Below the pieces are notes generated by a model, which ran no database searches, had not been told where the DNA came from, and saw nothing but the letters and a program-made list of their open reading frames with translations. DNA of 56,280 nt from Cylindrodendrum hubeiense (Eukaryota; Ascomycota; Sordariomycetes; Hypocreales; Nectriaceae): the NCBI GenBank assembly GCA_014621425.1, contig JAANBB010000263.1, forward strand, positions 1-56,280. The letters run 5' to 3'. The translations under genes were made by a program, and so were the position numbers. The first letter of the stretch is position 1; the number at the start of each line of letters is the position of its first letter. Below, one piece after another: positions 1-10,121 of this stretch.

Positions 1-508
1 GGGTGTATCCAGCAGAAGGGTCACGTAGACGCCAGTGTTGAAAGAACGACATATGTTCAGTCAGACCCTGGCCAACCTCCTTTCTCTGAAGCCCCCGCAC
101 CCACCGGAGCAGCTTTGCGCGGTCGACGCCAGCAAAAGCGGCGCGCTCCTCGTCCTCGCCGTCGGCGGCCAAGCCGAGCAGGACCAGCGCAAAGAAGCTC
201 GCAGCCAAGTTAGCAGTCCCCTTGGGGGCGTCGTGGCCGGTGTAGGAGTGGGTGGAGCTGCCACAGAAGCCGCCGTCGGGGTGCTGCAGGCTGAGGACCC
301 AGCGGCGGATGGCGGCACGGTCGGCCGGTGTGAGAGGCGCGGAGAGAAGGTCCAGCGCAGAAATGGTGAAGCAGGCGAAGGTGAGGCGGGTTGAGTCGTA
401 TGCAGTGTAGGGGGAGGGGAGAAAGGTGCTGTGACATCGTTGCCAGTACTTGATGTGACGCTGTTTGTCGAGAACGGGAGGTTCTTTTGAGTCGGTAGTG
501 TCTGCCAT
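1..508 (-). CDS. CDC43: Geranylgeranyltransferase type I beta subunit, N-terminal part (gene runs off the window)
   Basis: Beta subunit of protein geranylgeranyltransferase I, which attaches a C20 prenyl group to CaaX proteins such as Rho/Cdc42 GTPases in the cytosol. The frame opens at the ATG at 508 and stays open to the window edge. Visible family features are RHIKYWQRC near residue 17, YTAYDSTRLTFACF near 37, the first prenyltransferase repeat WVLSLQHPDGGFCGSS near 75, GTANLAASFFALVLL near 105, and LLRWVRGLQR near 145. This pattern fits GGTase-I beta better than the farnesyl or Rab beta subunits. After LQR the translation loses family character, so an intron probably starts between about 75 and 30 and its acceptor lies outside the window. 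The zinc ligands are in the missing part. The gene is divergent from the Ilm1 gene across a 954-nt gap. Confidence 0.78.
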   Translation of the reverse strand, partial: MADTTDSKEPPVLDKQRHIKYWQRCHSTFLPSPYTAYDSTRLTFACFTISALDLLSAPLTPADRAAIRRWVLSLQHPDGGFCGSSTHSYTGHDAPKGTANLAASFFALVLLGLAADGEDEERAAFAGVDRAKLLRWVRGLQRKEVGQGLTEHMSFFQHWRLRDPSAGYT

Positions 509-1462
509 GGCGACGAGTAGGGTTGGAGGTTTGGGGGTTAATTGAATGAGGGAAATGGAGTGAATGAGAAAGAATGATGGGGCAGGGTTGAAAATGTCAA
601 GGCAGTCAGGGTTGGTGAGTTGATGTGTTGATGAGTCGATGAGTTGACGTGTCGATGTGATGGCTGCTGACCACCCTAGAGTCAATGGATGGATGAACAG
701 TCCTAGAACTGGACTGACCCCACGTCAACCAACAGCTCTCGGCGTCAAGCTCCCCCAGCTTCCCACCATGTCAGCCCCCTCCCGTCCCGCAACGCCACAC
801 TTTGAGCTTCCAGCCACAGGGTCCTGGATCCCCCTTCCGCCCACCGCGAATCAGCTTGCCCGCTGGCGGCAGGGGACGTGGTGGTGCTGGCGAAAAATGG
901 CGGCCCCGATGCGAGCTTCTTATTAGAGGGCGCGCGGCATGTGACGCGACGCAGCGCAGTGGCCTCCAGGGTGCGCTGCTGCTAGGTAAGTGCGCTGCCA
1001 GTTACGCAACGTGTATAGTGCGTAGTGCGTGTGGGTGGGTGCGCTGTGTGTTGAGGTCACTTGCAGCTTGCGACCTGCGACCTGCAACACAGCTCCGTGC
1101 AACAAGAGGAGTATGTGTCGTGTGTGTGTGTGTGACTAACAAAGCTGCAACCCAACGCCCTCGTTTCCTCTCCATCGCCCTCTTCCTCTCTCTTCCAGTC
1201 TCTTCCTGTCTTTCCCCCGTGTCTCTCCTTCTCTGAGACCCGGCCGAACCCACCGACACCCCACCCAACTCCCACTCACTCCTTTCGCGAGGCCTCACGC
1301 GACAGAACCGAGACGCTACATACCTGCCACTGACCACCACTCCTTGGTTGCGACGCCATCGACGATCCTCCCCCGCGAATACCGGCCGATCGCCAACTCC
1401 TCCTCCTCCGCACACCTCGCATCTCCCCCGCAAAGTCAGGCCTCTGCGCAGCACCCGCAGCC
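509..1462. promoter_or_regulatory. Shared divergent intergenic region (GGTase-I beta / Ilm1)
   Basis: No coding sequence is supported here. The region must hold both promoters. It contains a degenerate GTTGATG/GTCGATG run at about 612-658, a doubled CTTGCGACCTG/CGACCTGC at 1067-1086, a GT microsatellite at about 1119-1134, and a strongly CT-rich leader at about 1160-1240 that runs towards the Ilm1 start. CT-rich tracts of this kind are common just upstream of fungal genes. No clear TATA box was seen. Confidence 0.4.
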
Positions 1463-2175
1463 ATGGCTATCATCTCGGCCAAAACTATCATCACCTCGGT
1501 GTCGCTCTTCCACGTCACCATCGGCTTCTTCTTCCTGACCAACCCGAGCTCCATCGACACCCAGGCTCTCGTCTTCATTCTCGGCGAGAGCATGGGCATG
1601 GTGAGTTGCTTCCCTGCTGCCTGTTGCTTGTGAGAAGCCAGTAACCAACCGTCTGTCTGTCTATTGTAGCCCCACGCTCGAGGCTTCGACGTCCAAAGCG
1701 CCCCCCTCGCCTTCCTCGCCGCCATCCTCGCCTTCATCGGCTTCAGCGATCTCGTGTCGCTGTCCATGCCCGATGAAGTCTGCCTGATCTTCCACTGGGG
1801 GACTCAAGGTTCGTTGCCCTCTCTTCATCTACCCGAAACTCTGCACGCACAAGCCTCAAACGCTAACCCGCCGGTACAGCGCCTCTCCGATTCCTCCTCT
1901 CCCTCGCCTTCATCCTCTACGTCTTCCTCTTCGGCCCCTCGTCGCCCGTCTACAGCACCCCGTCGGGCCGTGGCTCCTTCACCCACCCGAGCTCCCACAA
2001 CCCGTCCTACGTCCCCGCTGGCTGGGGCGGCGATGGCCTCAAGAACCGCCTGTTTTTCACCTTCATGTTCATCGAGATGATGACCTGGTTCTGGATCTGG
2101 GTCACCCTGCGCGAGGAGCGAAACGCCATTCTCGACAAGAAGTCGAGGCGGCGAAGCCAGTCCCACGTCATGTAG
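1463..2175 (+). CDS. ILM1: Ilm1 family membrane protein (increased loss of mitochondrial DNA protein 1)
   Basis: Small fungal multi-pass membrane protein of the Ilm1 family. In yeast its loss raises loss of mitochondrial DNA, and the protein localises to the ER; the molecular role is unclear. By eye there are three exons, 1463-1600, 1670-1808 and 1880-2175, giving 190 residues. Introns 1601-1669 (GTGAGT...TGTAG) and 1809-1879 (GTTCGT...TACAG) keep frame and restore HWGTQAPLRF. Hydrophobic segments lie near residues 5-25 (SVSLFHVTIGFFFLT), 58-75 (LAFLAAILAFIGF), 95-110 (FLLSLAFILYVFLFG) and 150-170 (FFTFMFIEMMTWFWIWV). The end LREERN...RRRSQSHVM is a basic cytosolic-type tail. It is convergent with the kinase gene downstream. 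Family assignment rests on remembered similarity to Sordariomycete Ilm1 proteins. Confidence 0.82.
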
Positions 2176-2779
2176 AGAATTCTTGACGATTTTCTATTGT
2201 GGGCATCCGGCATCTTCGGGTTTGGGTTATGGTCTGGCATGTACGGGAGATGTATCATCTCGGGGTTCGGGTCGATTAGCGCATTGAGGAACGGGTACGG
2301 CATGGACATGGGGCCAGGCTTGGCATGATGGTTCCAGCTGTTCATCTGGATATAATATAAATCACAATCAATCACGGCGCCAACATCTTGGGGAGCTGTG
2401 CTTATAACGAGCAACACAAACAGCGCTCTCTTGACTCTATTTTTTCCATGATCAAAGAATACGCAACCTAGGTATCCATACGTACTATACAGCCACCCAA
2501 CATAATTCCCTGGTGGTGTCCAAGCCGCATTGTTCATAAAGGGGGCCTGTTCATAAAGGGGGCCTGTTCATAAAGGGGGCCGGACGAAGAAAAGGGACAG
2601 ATAGGAAAATATATACACGGCGGCTGGCGCCGAACAGATTGTTCAAAGAACCCCCAATCATAAAAAGATACCACTTCCCAATGTCCCAGCTTGCTAAGAA
2701 TACCTCCTTCTTTCGTCAAGTCGTCGAACCCTTTTTCATCCCTCCAAAATCGGAGAGGCCATCATGACTAGGGTCCATC
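2176..2779. other. Gap between convergent 3' ends of ILM1 and the kinase gene
   Basis: 604 nt without a supported gene; presumably both 3' UTRs and terminators. A minus-strand open frame at 2007-2537 overlaps the end of ILM1 and has no domain I recognise. The one clear structure is a perfect triple 17-bp repeat, listed separately. Confidence 0.5.
2531..2581. repeat. Perfect 17-bp tandem repeat, three copies
   Basis: The unit TGTTCATAAAGGGGGCC occurs three times head to tail without mismatches (2531-2547, 2548-2564, 2565-2581). It lies in the 3'-3' gap between ILM1 and the kinase gene. Confidence 0.95.
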
Positions 2780-5712
2780 TCAGGCAGTCGCCTTTTCCAC
2801 ACCCATCCCGGGTGCTGATGTATTAGCATTAGCTATTGTTGAGGCATCGCTGTCGGCCTCATGCTCCTCTCTGTGAACGCCAAGCGAGAACGCTGCATTC
2901 GTCGGTGCTGTCTCGTCTTCTTCATAGATCTGCTCCTCGATCCTTTCCCCGGGTGCACCAATCACCGGGCTAAACACGTCCACTTCTTCAATCTCGTCCT
3001 CTTCCTCCTCGTTTAAACCTTCATCCTCTTCTTGGATAGTGACTTCTCCAGATCGACGCCCCAGCCCAGAGGCACTCGCACTACGAGAATGCGATCCGGA
3101 CCCACTATTCCGTTGGTTATTTGGGGGAGCCCCAAAATTGAGCGTCGGTCCTTTAAACAAATTTCTCTTGCGCTTTGCGAACAGCACGCCAGAAGCAAAC
3201 GGGTTGGGAGACCCTGGCGCCTGTGAAGAACTCCCGGATGGCATCCCCTCGTTGAAGATGCTAAGCGGAGGTGGCGGGGCACGAACCAGACGAATATTCG
3301 ACGGGAATGACACTGCGGTAGGCGTTGCCGGAAGTACCTTGACAGAGTGGTGGGGCGACTGTCCCCGCTGCATCGGTGTCTTGGACATGGACGCCGAGAA
3401 GGATGCCGCCGAACTCGTAGATGACGCCTTTGAATGAGAATGGTGATGGTGGTGTATCGACCGAACAGAAGATACCGACGACGATGTCGACTTGCGTCCT
3501 CGTAACCCGGCCGATGACCGCCTCATAGTCGACCGCGGTGTCAGCGGCGAAGGGGAAAGCGACTGCCGCTTGTATGACTGGGTAGATATCCGTGGAGCCG
3601 ATGGCTGCGTCGGTGACACCAAGGATGAGGACACTACTCCATAACCATTACCTCCCACCTGAAGCTGGGAATGGCCCTTGACAGCGTGGCCATTAGCCAC
3701 TACTCCTTTTGGGAGTCCCGCCGTCGGTTGGATCCGGGGCGAGCCCGATGCCGGATACTTGCTCGTCTGAGGTCTTGAACCCCCGTCCTTGCTGCTCATG
3801 GCACTGCCCTCCTTCTTGTGCAGATCCGGAGTGCTTCGACTCGTTCGTCGTTCATGTCCCTTCTTCCTCCTTGTAGTATTCTCAATGAACCAATGTGTCC
3901 AGTTCTTCCAGTGCGAGATGATGGCCTGGCTAGGCTTTCTCCTTGGTTTTTGCGTGCTAGTGCCCTGGCTTGACTGGTGCGAACCGCTTGACTCAAGGAG
4001 GTTGGATGTGGTTACGAGATGTAGAGTCGATCCCCGAGACCGAGCGCTGCGTATCAGTCCCTCCTTGGGTGGTGGAATCGGCCGCCGCTGGCGAGATGTC
4101 GAAACAGATCGTATTGAGTCCTTGTCGATTGGAGGTGGAGGATGATCGCCATCTGCATTTGCGGCACCAGGCTCCTTGCCGACTTCCAGCAACTGAGGAA
4201 GATCCACGACGTAATCAGAATAATGCGCACTCCTTCTTTTACTCCTGCCACGGCCCTGCGACTTGGAGTGCTCCAGCTTGATAAACTGCTGGGTCAAGCC
4301 TCCGTCCTCGTCAACGTCGTGTAGCATCGGTGCCAAGCGGCTTGATGCAGCGGAAAGGCGTCGCAGACTTCGGTTCTCGATTTCCCTTTCCTTTCGCTTC
4401 TTCTCTCTCTTCGCAGCCTTTCGCTGTTCCTTCTCGAGAAGGAGAGCCCACCATCCGGCCAGGGCATCGCACTTCTGCGCCATGACGCTTTCGATGACTG
4501 AATCCATGTTGACTCCGGCACTTCGCATTCGGTGTAGACAATCCTTTTCCAAATTAGTCGCAAAAGGCGCCGTCGGCTTAATGTCGAGGATGGTTCGCTG
4601 TGCTGGTGCATGCTCGGCCAAGAAAGGATGCGCAAGAACATCCGGCAAACTTGGTCGCAACAGGGGCCTCTTGGACAAGAGGGCCTTTATCAATGGTACC
4701 GCATCGGGGGGTAGATGGTCCGGGAATTTGGGTTCCTCTGAGAGAATCTTGGTCCGGGTCACATTATCGTCGTCGTCGTCGAAGGGTAGCTCTCCGCAGA
4801 GGAGAGCATAGAGGATAATTCCCAAGCTCCAAACGTCCACCTTCTCGCCAGCGTACTTCTCGCCCTTGAGCATTTCGGGTGCCGAATAGCAGATGGTGCC
4901 GCAAAAGGTTTGTAGGTGGTTGGTCCTGCCCTCGTACTCTCGTGTAAACCCAAAATCCACCAGTTTGACATTCTCGTGCGTGTCGAAGAGGATGTTCTCG
5001 AGCTTTAGGTCGCGATGCACGCATGAGTGGTTGTGAACATAGGTGACAGCACCGACAAGTTGAGCAAAGATCTTCTGAACCTTGGCAACGGGTAGCGGGC
5101 CGTGTTCGAGGAGATGGTTATATAATTCATCACCTGGCACTTGTTAGCAGGGCAACATGTACAAAGAAAGTGGTGTGATTAGTACCAGCGCAATATTCGA
5201 GAACCATCCAGACCATGTTTTCCGTCACAATGACCTCGTATAGTCTCGCGATGTGGGGGTGGACGAACTGTCGGTGGTGGTGGATCTCGCGGGCCAGGTT
5301 GGAATCGCCTTTGTTGGCGGATTTGAGGACGACCTGATGACTGGTTAGTCTCGGGTAACACGCGTCGGTAATTCATTGTAGGCGTTGGCTGACCTTGGAG
5401 CCATTGGTGAGTTTGTGGGAGGCCAAGTAGACCTTTCCAAAGGAACCCTTTCCGATTAAACGACCCAGTTGGTAGCTACCAACGGTCTTGAGCTCCTTGC
5501 CGGCGAACTCACTGCGGGAGCAATGATTAGTTGATGGACAAGCGAGGGGTCGCAGATGGAACGGGTTGGTGGCTTACTCGAGAAGCTCCTGGTATGAACG
5601 GGCAAGCTGTTGGTGGGATGAAACATCAGTAGGTGAACGCGTAGGTTCAAGTCAAGGCGGAACGCACCTTGGCCTTGCGTCCCAGCTCGGCCTGCCCCTT
5701 GGCGGCCTGCAT
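2780..5712 (-). CDS. CAMK-type Ser/Thr protein kinase, Kin4/Snf1-like, with long low-complexity tail
   Basis: Five exons by eye: 5712-5668, 5606-5578, 5511-5394, 5333-5186 and 5133-2780, giving 897 residues. All joins keep frame. The kinase domain spans about residues 33-290: glycine loop IGKGSFGKVYLA, VVLKSA (catalytic Lys), CVHRDLKLEN, DFGFTREYEG, YSAPEMLKGEKYAGEKVDVWSLG split by CGTIC upstream, and the C-lobe through LAHPFLAEHAP. The order and wording match a fungal CAMKL family often labelled Kin4-like (compare yeast Ypl150w). After the domain come a basic helix rich in EKKRKERE, Ser/Pro-rich disorder, a HHHHH patch and an acidic C-terminus (EEDEGLNEEEEDE). The start was chosen at ATG 5712 because the frame has a TGA nine codons upstream. 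Substrates cannot be read from sequence; a role in polarity or cell-cycle checkpoints is only suggested by relatives. Confidence 0.85.
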
Positions 5713-7952
5713 CCCTATGCGCCCAATGCCAACCGGTCACGCCCCGGGGGAGGCAAGTGGGATCTCGGTGTGCTCCGGAAGGAGGCGGGGGCGAACGACG
5801 TTCAAACGGCGGTGGGATGGCGGCGGGAGCGTCTCCAGTGGCAGTGTCGTACAGCTCGCGAACGGTGGCAGCACATCCGCGGGAGGGCCCAGGACGTCGG
5901 GTATGCTAAAGGGACGGGGGACGGGAACGGGAGCGTCGTGGGCGGGAAGCGTTCGAGAAAGGAGAAGTGGTGTATCGTGTGGCTCGTGTGGCTCGCTGCG
6001 GACCGGGCCACGCACGCGTCGTCGCGGAGAAAGGAAGGGGTATCGTAGCCTCGTAGATTCGTCCGTGTGCTGGTGTCGATGGGGAGATTAGTTGGGCGGA
6101 AGATGCACGTCTATAACGCGAATATGCTTGGAACAGGGCCGCTGCGCGGTGAGAGAGAAAGGAAAGCGGCCGTGGCAAAGCGACGTGACAAGTTGGATGT
6201 GGGAGTCAAGGTTCGGCAAGGAAATTTGTACATGGGGGATGGGATGGATGGGACGGGACAGGATGAGATTGGGATTTGGGGATGCCTTACCAAGTACGAG
6301 CTGTCAAGGTACCTCCGGGGAAGTGGTGAGGGTAGGCGGCGGCCGGCCAATCGGACGGTGGGTACCTGGACGGGAGGTACTCTACGGTTTAGGTGCAATC
6401 AGCGAAACAAGGTCGCTCTGGAGGTAACGATGGATGACCAGCAGATGGGCACCAGCAGATGGACACGGGCAGATGGACGCCAGCAGATGGACACGGGCAG
6501 CACGTACTTTCTACGTAATGGACATGGAAATCTCCGGCCCAGAATCCTTCTTCTTCTGTTTCCCGCCCAGGGTCGCAACGGCGGCACGGCCTGCGCGCCG
6601 GGGCTCCCAACGTGCCCGATGTCGAGTATAGGGGATTGCGGATTGCACACACGTCGTTGCTGGCCATGTCATGGGGCGGATGAGGCGACCAGGCATCTGC
6701 AGCCGTTGGTTGTGGCGCGACACGACAGCAACGCCAGCAGCCCGTCCCTCGAGAATGCACCAAGAATGCACCGAGAGCCCACCCAGAGCCCACGGGGCGA
6801 GACAAGCAGCGACATGGAGCGACATGCAGCTGTGAGGAGTGCCCAGGGTCTCAGCATGGGGTACAAAACGGTTCGTTCGCTTAACCACCCGGCCTGGGCC
6901 TTTAATCAAAGGCCGTGGGCCGTGGCAGCGCTGCGCCGTCTTGCTCGAGAAGGCTGACAAGTGACATTCTGCTTGGCGTCATCGCCCTCGAATCCTGCCC
7001 CGACGCTCTTGCGTACTCCGGAGTTTTCATCAATTCGAGACGCCGCTCGGCGAGGATCGCGAAATGTTTCGACGTTTCCAGGCCTCATGCTGGCCCGAGA
7101 GCTGGCCACCATGACGTGGACCAACGCCATGTGTATGCGCTTCTGCACCCGGGATCGACAGCCACCGCACGTTCCGAGTGCAGGATTTGCTCCATCCCGT
7201 GGCCAATTGCACTGCACGGCTTTGCAGCAGCAGCATTACATCTGGTACAGTACTACGGTCACGAGGAGCGGGCAGACGCCGGCAGTCGACGGGCGGGGAG
7301 CCAGCCTGAGACCTTCTACAAGGCCAGGCCAGCAAAAAACTCTTCTGTCTGGTGATAGTATGTACGCTCAATCATTGCGATCCTCCCCATCTGCCAAAGG
7401 CAGGGGAGCACCGCACCCAAGATTGTTCGCTTTGTTCTCCATTCTATGTTCCTCGAAATCAGTGGTCCTGGGTACAAGCCTTGCGGCGTACCTCGCATCA
7501 ATTATTGTAGAGAAGCCTGAATGTTGTTTTTTGCGTTGTTCATTATTTATAATGAAGAAAAGAGAAAAACAGGAAACTGCAAAAACTTTCGGCGCTTTTT
7601 GTTCTCAGCGGATAGTGGGGCGGAATGCGGGTGCCTGAGAATTTTGAGACCTTTGCGCCTGGGATCCAAGGCCGCAAATTGGTTGACCCATCGAGCGTCC
7701 GCTTTAGGCACACCAACCTCCCAACGTCGCATTGAACCCTCACCGTGTAAGCCAGCCTACAAGACATTAATTTCGTGCTTTTCTTCGCTGCATGAGGCGC
7801 AGAGTCTTAATTTGACCTGATCTCTTCTGGAAGCGTCCCAATTCTCCAGCAATCAATGCGATACTCCCAGCCAGCCACATACCCCATCAATCCTGAACCT
7901 CTTGAGCATCTCGAACAACACCAAAAGTGACATCACATCTCGTAATTGCGGG
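5713..7952. other. 2.2-kb gap without a supported gene
   Basis: Divergent intergenic region between the kinase (-) and the DUF7730 gene (+). Open frames at 6067-6957 and 6961-7638 (+) and 5737-6015 and 6511-6960 (-) have no recognisable domain, uneven composition and overlap one another, so they are treated as chance. About 5713-6030 is GC-rich and is probably kinase leader. A degenerate repeat of AGCAGATGGACACGGGC lies at about 6438-6500. Confidence 0.5.
6438..6500. repeat. Degenerate short tandem repeat (CAGCAGATGG type)
   Basis: Four imperfect copies of a unit around (CC)AGCAGATGGACACGGG follow one another. There is no coding context. The array probably arose by slippage. Confidence 0.7.
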
Positions 7953-9261
7953 ATGCCTAATTCCATATCAAGATGGCTCCAAAGGAAGTCTGTTCAGATG
8001 AGATGGAAACCCTCCATACCAACTTTACCCAAAGATCGGCCCCGACCCATCACGCCTCCCGAAATAAGTGAGGGACAGAGCGAAGCTGGGCAAACCATCG
8101 CCAGAAATGGCATCTTTTTCGACAAGCTACCCGCCGAACTCCGGTATAAGATTTTGGTTGAGGCCTTTGGAGATCGAATAGTCCACATGGATCTTTTCTA
8201 TGATCATCCTTTCTACTTGCCCGGAGAAGTCATTGAACTAAGACCCTCCTCCGATCCTCAACCGAACCATGGTGGGCTAGATGGAAAGCAATCTGCCACG
8301 GGCGGGGTGTCTCCTTTACTTGTTGACCCCCACCGCCCGAAGCAGTGGAGATGGCGGAGCTCCGTTTGCCACCGGGACTCCCCGGACGCATGTTCTAGAC
8401 CACCCGGCCGCCGGGTTCAACCGGCGGAAGACAGGTGCCGGTTCGGTGGTAGAGAACGGAAATACTGTGAATCTTGGCCCGGCGAATCGCCAAGCAAATG
8501 CTTCATCGGAATCATGGGGTGGCTGCTCTCTTGTCGACAAGCGTGAGGTGCCCCGCAATTTATGCCTTTGATCGGCGCTCGCTAACTTGGTCAGTTATGT
8601 GGAAGGGATTGCGGCTCTGTATTCGACAAACACCATTAACATGGCAAGCAAGGAGATGATTATGCATTTACCTCGCCTGCTTATTCCCCAGAGACTGGAA
8701 GCGATTACCTCTGTCGAGCTTCTCTGGGACTGGGAGCCCTTTCTCCAGCGTGGCAAGACTTCAGCTTTCTCGCCAAGATCGGACTGTGACTCTTTCCAGG
8801 CCTTTCTCGACTTCATCCCAACAGCATTTCCCAAAATTCGATCCCTCTACGTCTCATTGCAAGGCAAGATGAATGGGTACAAAACCAGCCAGTATCCGCC
8901 CGAGCCAGAGGAGCGCTTCGGCATCCTCGAGAAGACGATCATGATCCCGGTTGACAATATGGTCAGAATGCTTGGGGTCAACGTCCAAGACATATCCATT
9001 GCAATCCCAAGTTCCCACTATTATCACTACAGATCATACGCACAAACCATGGGTTGGACGGTAGAACAGACACACAAGACGGGCCAACTGGAAAGGCACT
9101 GGAGACCGTTGGCGGACTGCCAGTTTCGGTCGGGCTACTGGGTACCGTTAGGTCAAAAGGACCTTCGCCCGACATACACTCCTTTGGTTCTGGAGGGTGC
9201 ATATCGCAACCTTTATGGCTCTGAAGAGGACGAGGACCATGTGCTTCTCGGACTCGACTGA
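7953..9261 (+). CDS. DUF7730 family protein (F-box-like start, fungal expansion)
   Basis: Two exons, 7953-8542 and 8595-9261, with a 52-nt intron (GTGAGG...GTCAG); 418 residues. The N-terminal third carries FFDKLPAELRYKILVEAFGDRIVHMDL, the F-box/2EXR-like opening seen in DUF7730 proteins. Later come WRWRSSVCHRDSP and, across the intron, MGWLLSCRQAYVEGIAALYSTNT, the family core, then LPRLLIPQRLEAITSVELLWDW. The function of these proteins is unknown; they are numerous in Sordariomycetes. The first in-frame ATG is at 7953, and the frame upstream has no ATG. The gene ends in an acidic stretch (EEDEDH) just before TGA. The middle (about residues 90-175) is proline/arginine-rich and weakly conserved. 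It could be an adaptor of an SCF ligase, but no Skp1-binding motif can be confirmed. Confidence 0.75.
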
Positions 9262-10121
9262 TCAGATGAGGGCCGCCGAGAACTTAGAAACAGGTTCAAT
9301 ACGGGATGTTGGTAATTGGATGTTGGAGTTCGCGATGTATTATCTTCTCTGGCTAGCCCAAGACTGGAGTAAAGGGCCATGCGCATAGGGTTGCTCACCT
9401 GCACGCCGAGTTGGTGATGATAGCTTGCGCTGAAGGGCTCAGGATTTAGTAAACTTTCCGAGGTCAAAATTTAAATGGAAGGGAGAATGGGAAGCGAAAC
9501 GTGGACATCTTGCCTCTCAAGCTGGAATCGCAATTGAGGTATTCGCGAGTTGTATTATTTTTTAAATGTACCTACTTGTATTAGACCGCTACATTTTACT
9601 GCCGCTGGCGTGCCACGTAGAGAAGACAGCGTCCACCCACATGCGCCTCGGTGATGATAACCAGCGGTTGAATGGCTCAAGTCGCAGACTCTTTAGCGCC
9701 AGCCTAACCGGACGTAAGCTCCAAGCTTCAAGCTCCTAGCTCAGCTCAGCTGCTGTCGAGCCCAGACCGCGGCGATGCTCCAGGCGACTCCACCAACTCG
9801 TATGACGCAGGCGGTTAACACCTCATCGCCGAGCGCGCGTCGTGCCGCCTTTGCCATGATGCTACCTTGGCGGTTTGCTCTCCATCGCCAAGAACGTGCC
9901 TCCAACAGCCCTGCAACCGGCGCTGCCAATATTTGACGGCCTCACGCCTGTGATTCAGCCCGCCTCTGCCTGCTACACTAACCTGCTTCACTGCGCCCTT
10001 GTTCCCTGTTTTTTCGGGGAGTTTTTGTTCATCACCCCGCTTCAGCTCTGAGCTGCCCCTCCTCACGTCATCTCACTTCCTTCACCTTCATCTTTTGTAT
10101 ACTTGATCGCAACATTCAGCC
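9262..10121. other. Gap upstream of the phospholipase C gene
   Basis: 860 nt without a supported gene. The left part is AT-rich around 9530-9600. The right part (about 9950-10121) is CT-rich and is probably the promoter and 5' leader of the phospholipase C gene. A run of AAGCTTCAAGCTCCTAGCTC and doubled CAGCT lies at 9722-9752. Confidence 0.45.

Noticed and set aside
6067..7638. Two long plus-strand frames of 296 and 225 codons
   Set aside because: No domain, mixed composition, overlapping frames on the other strand; likely chance in GC-rich DNA.
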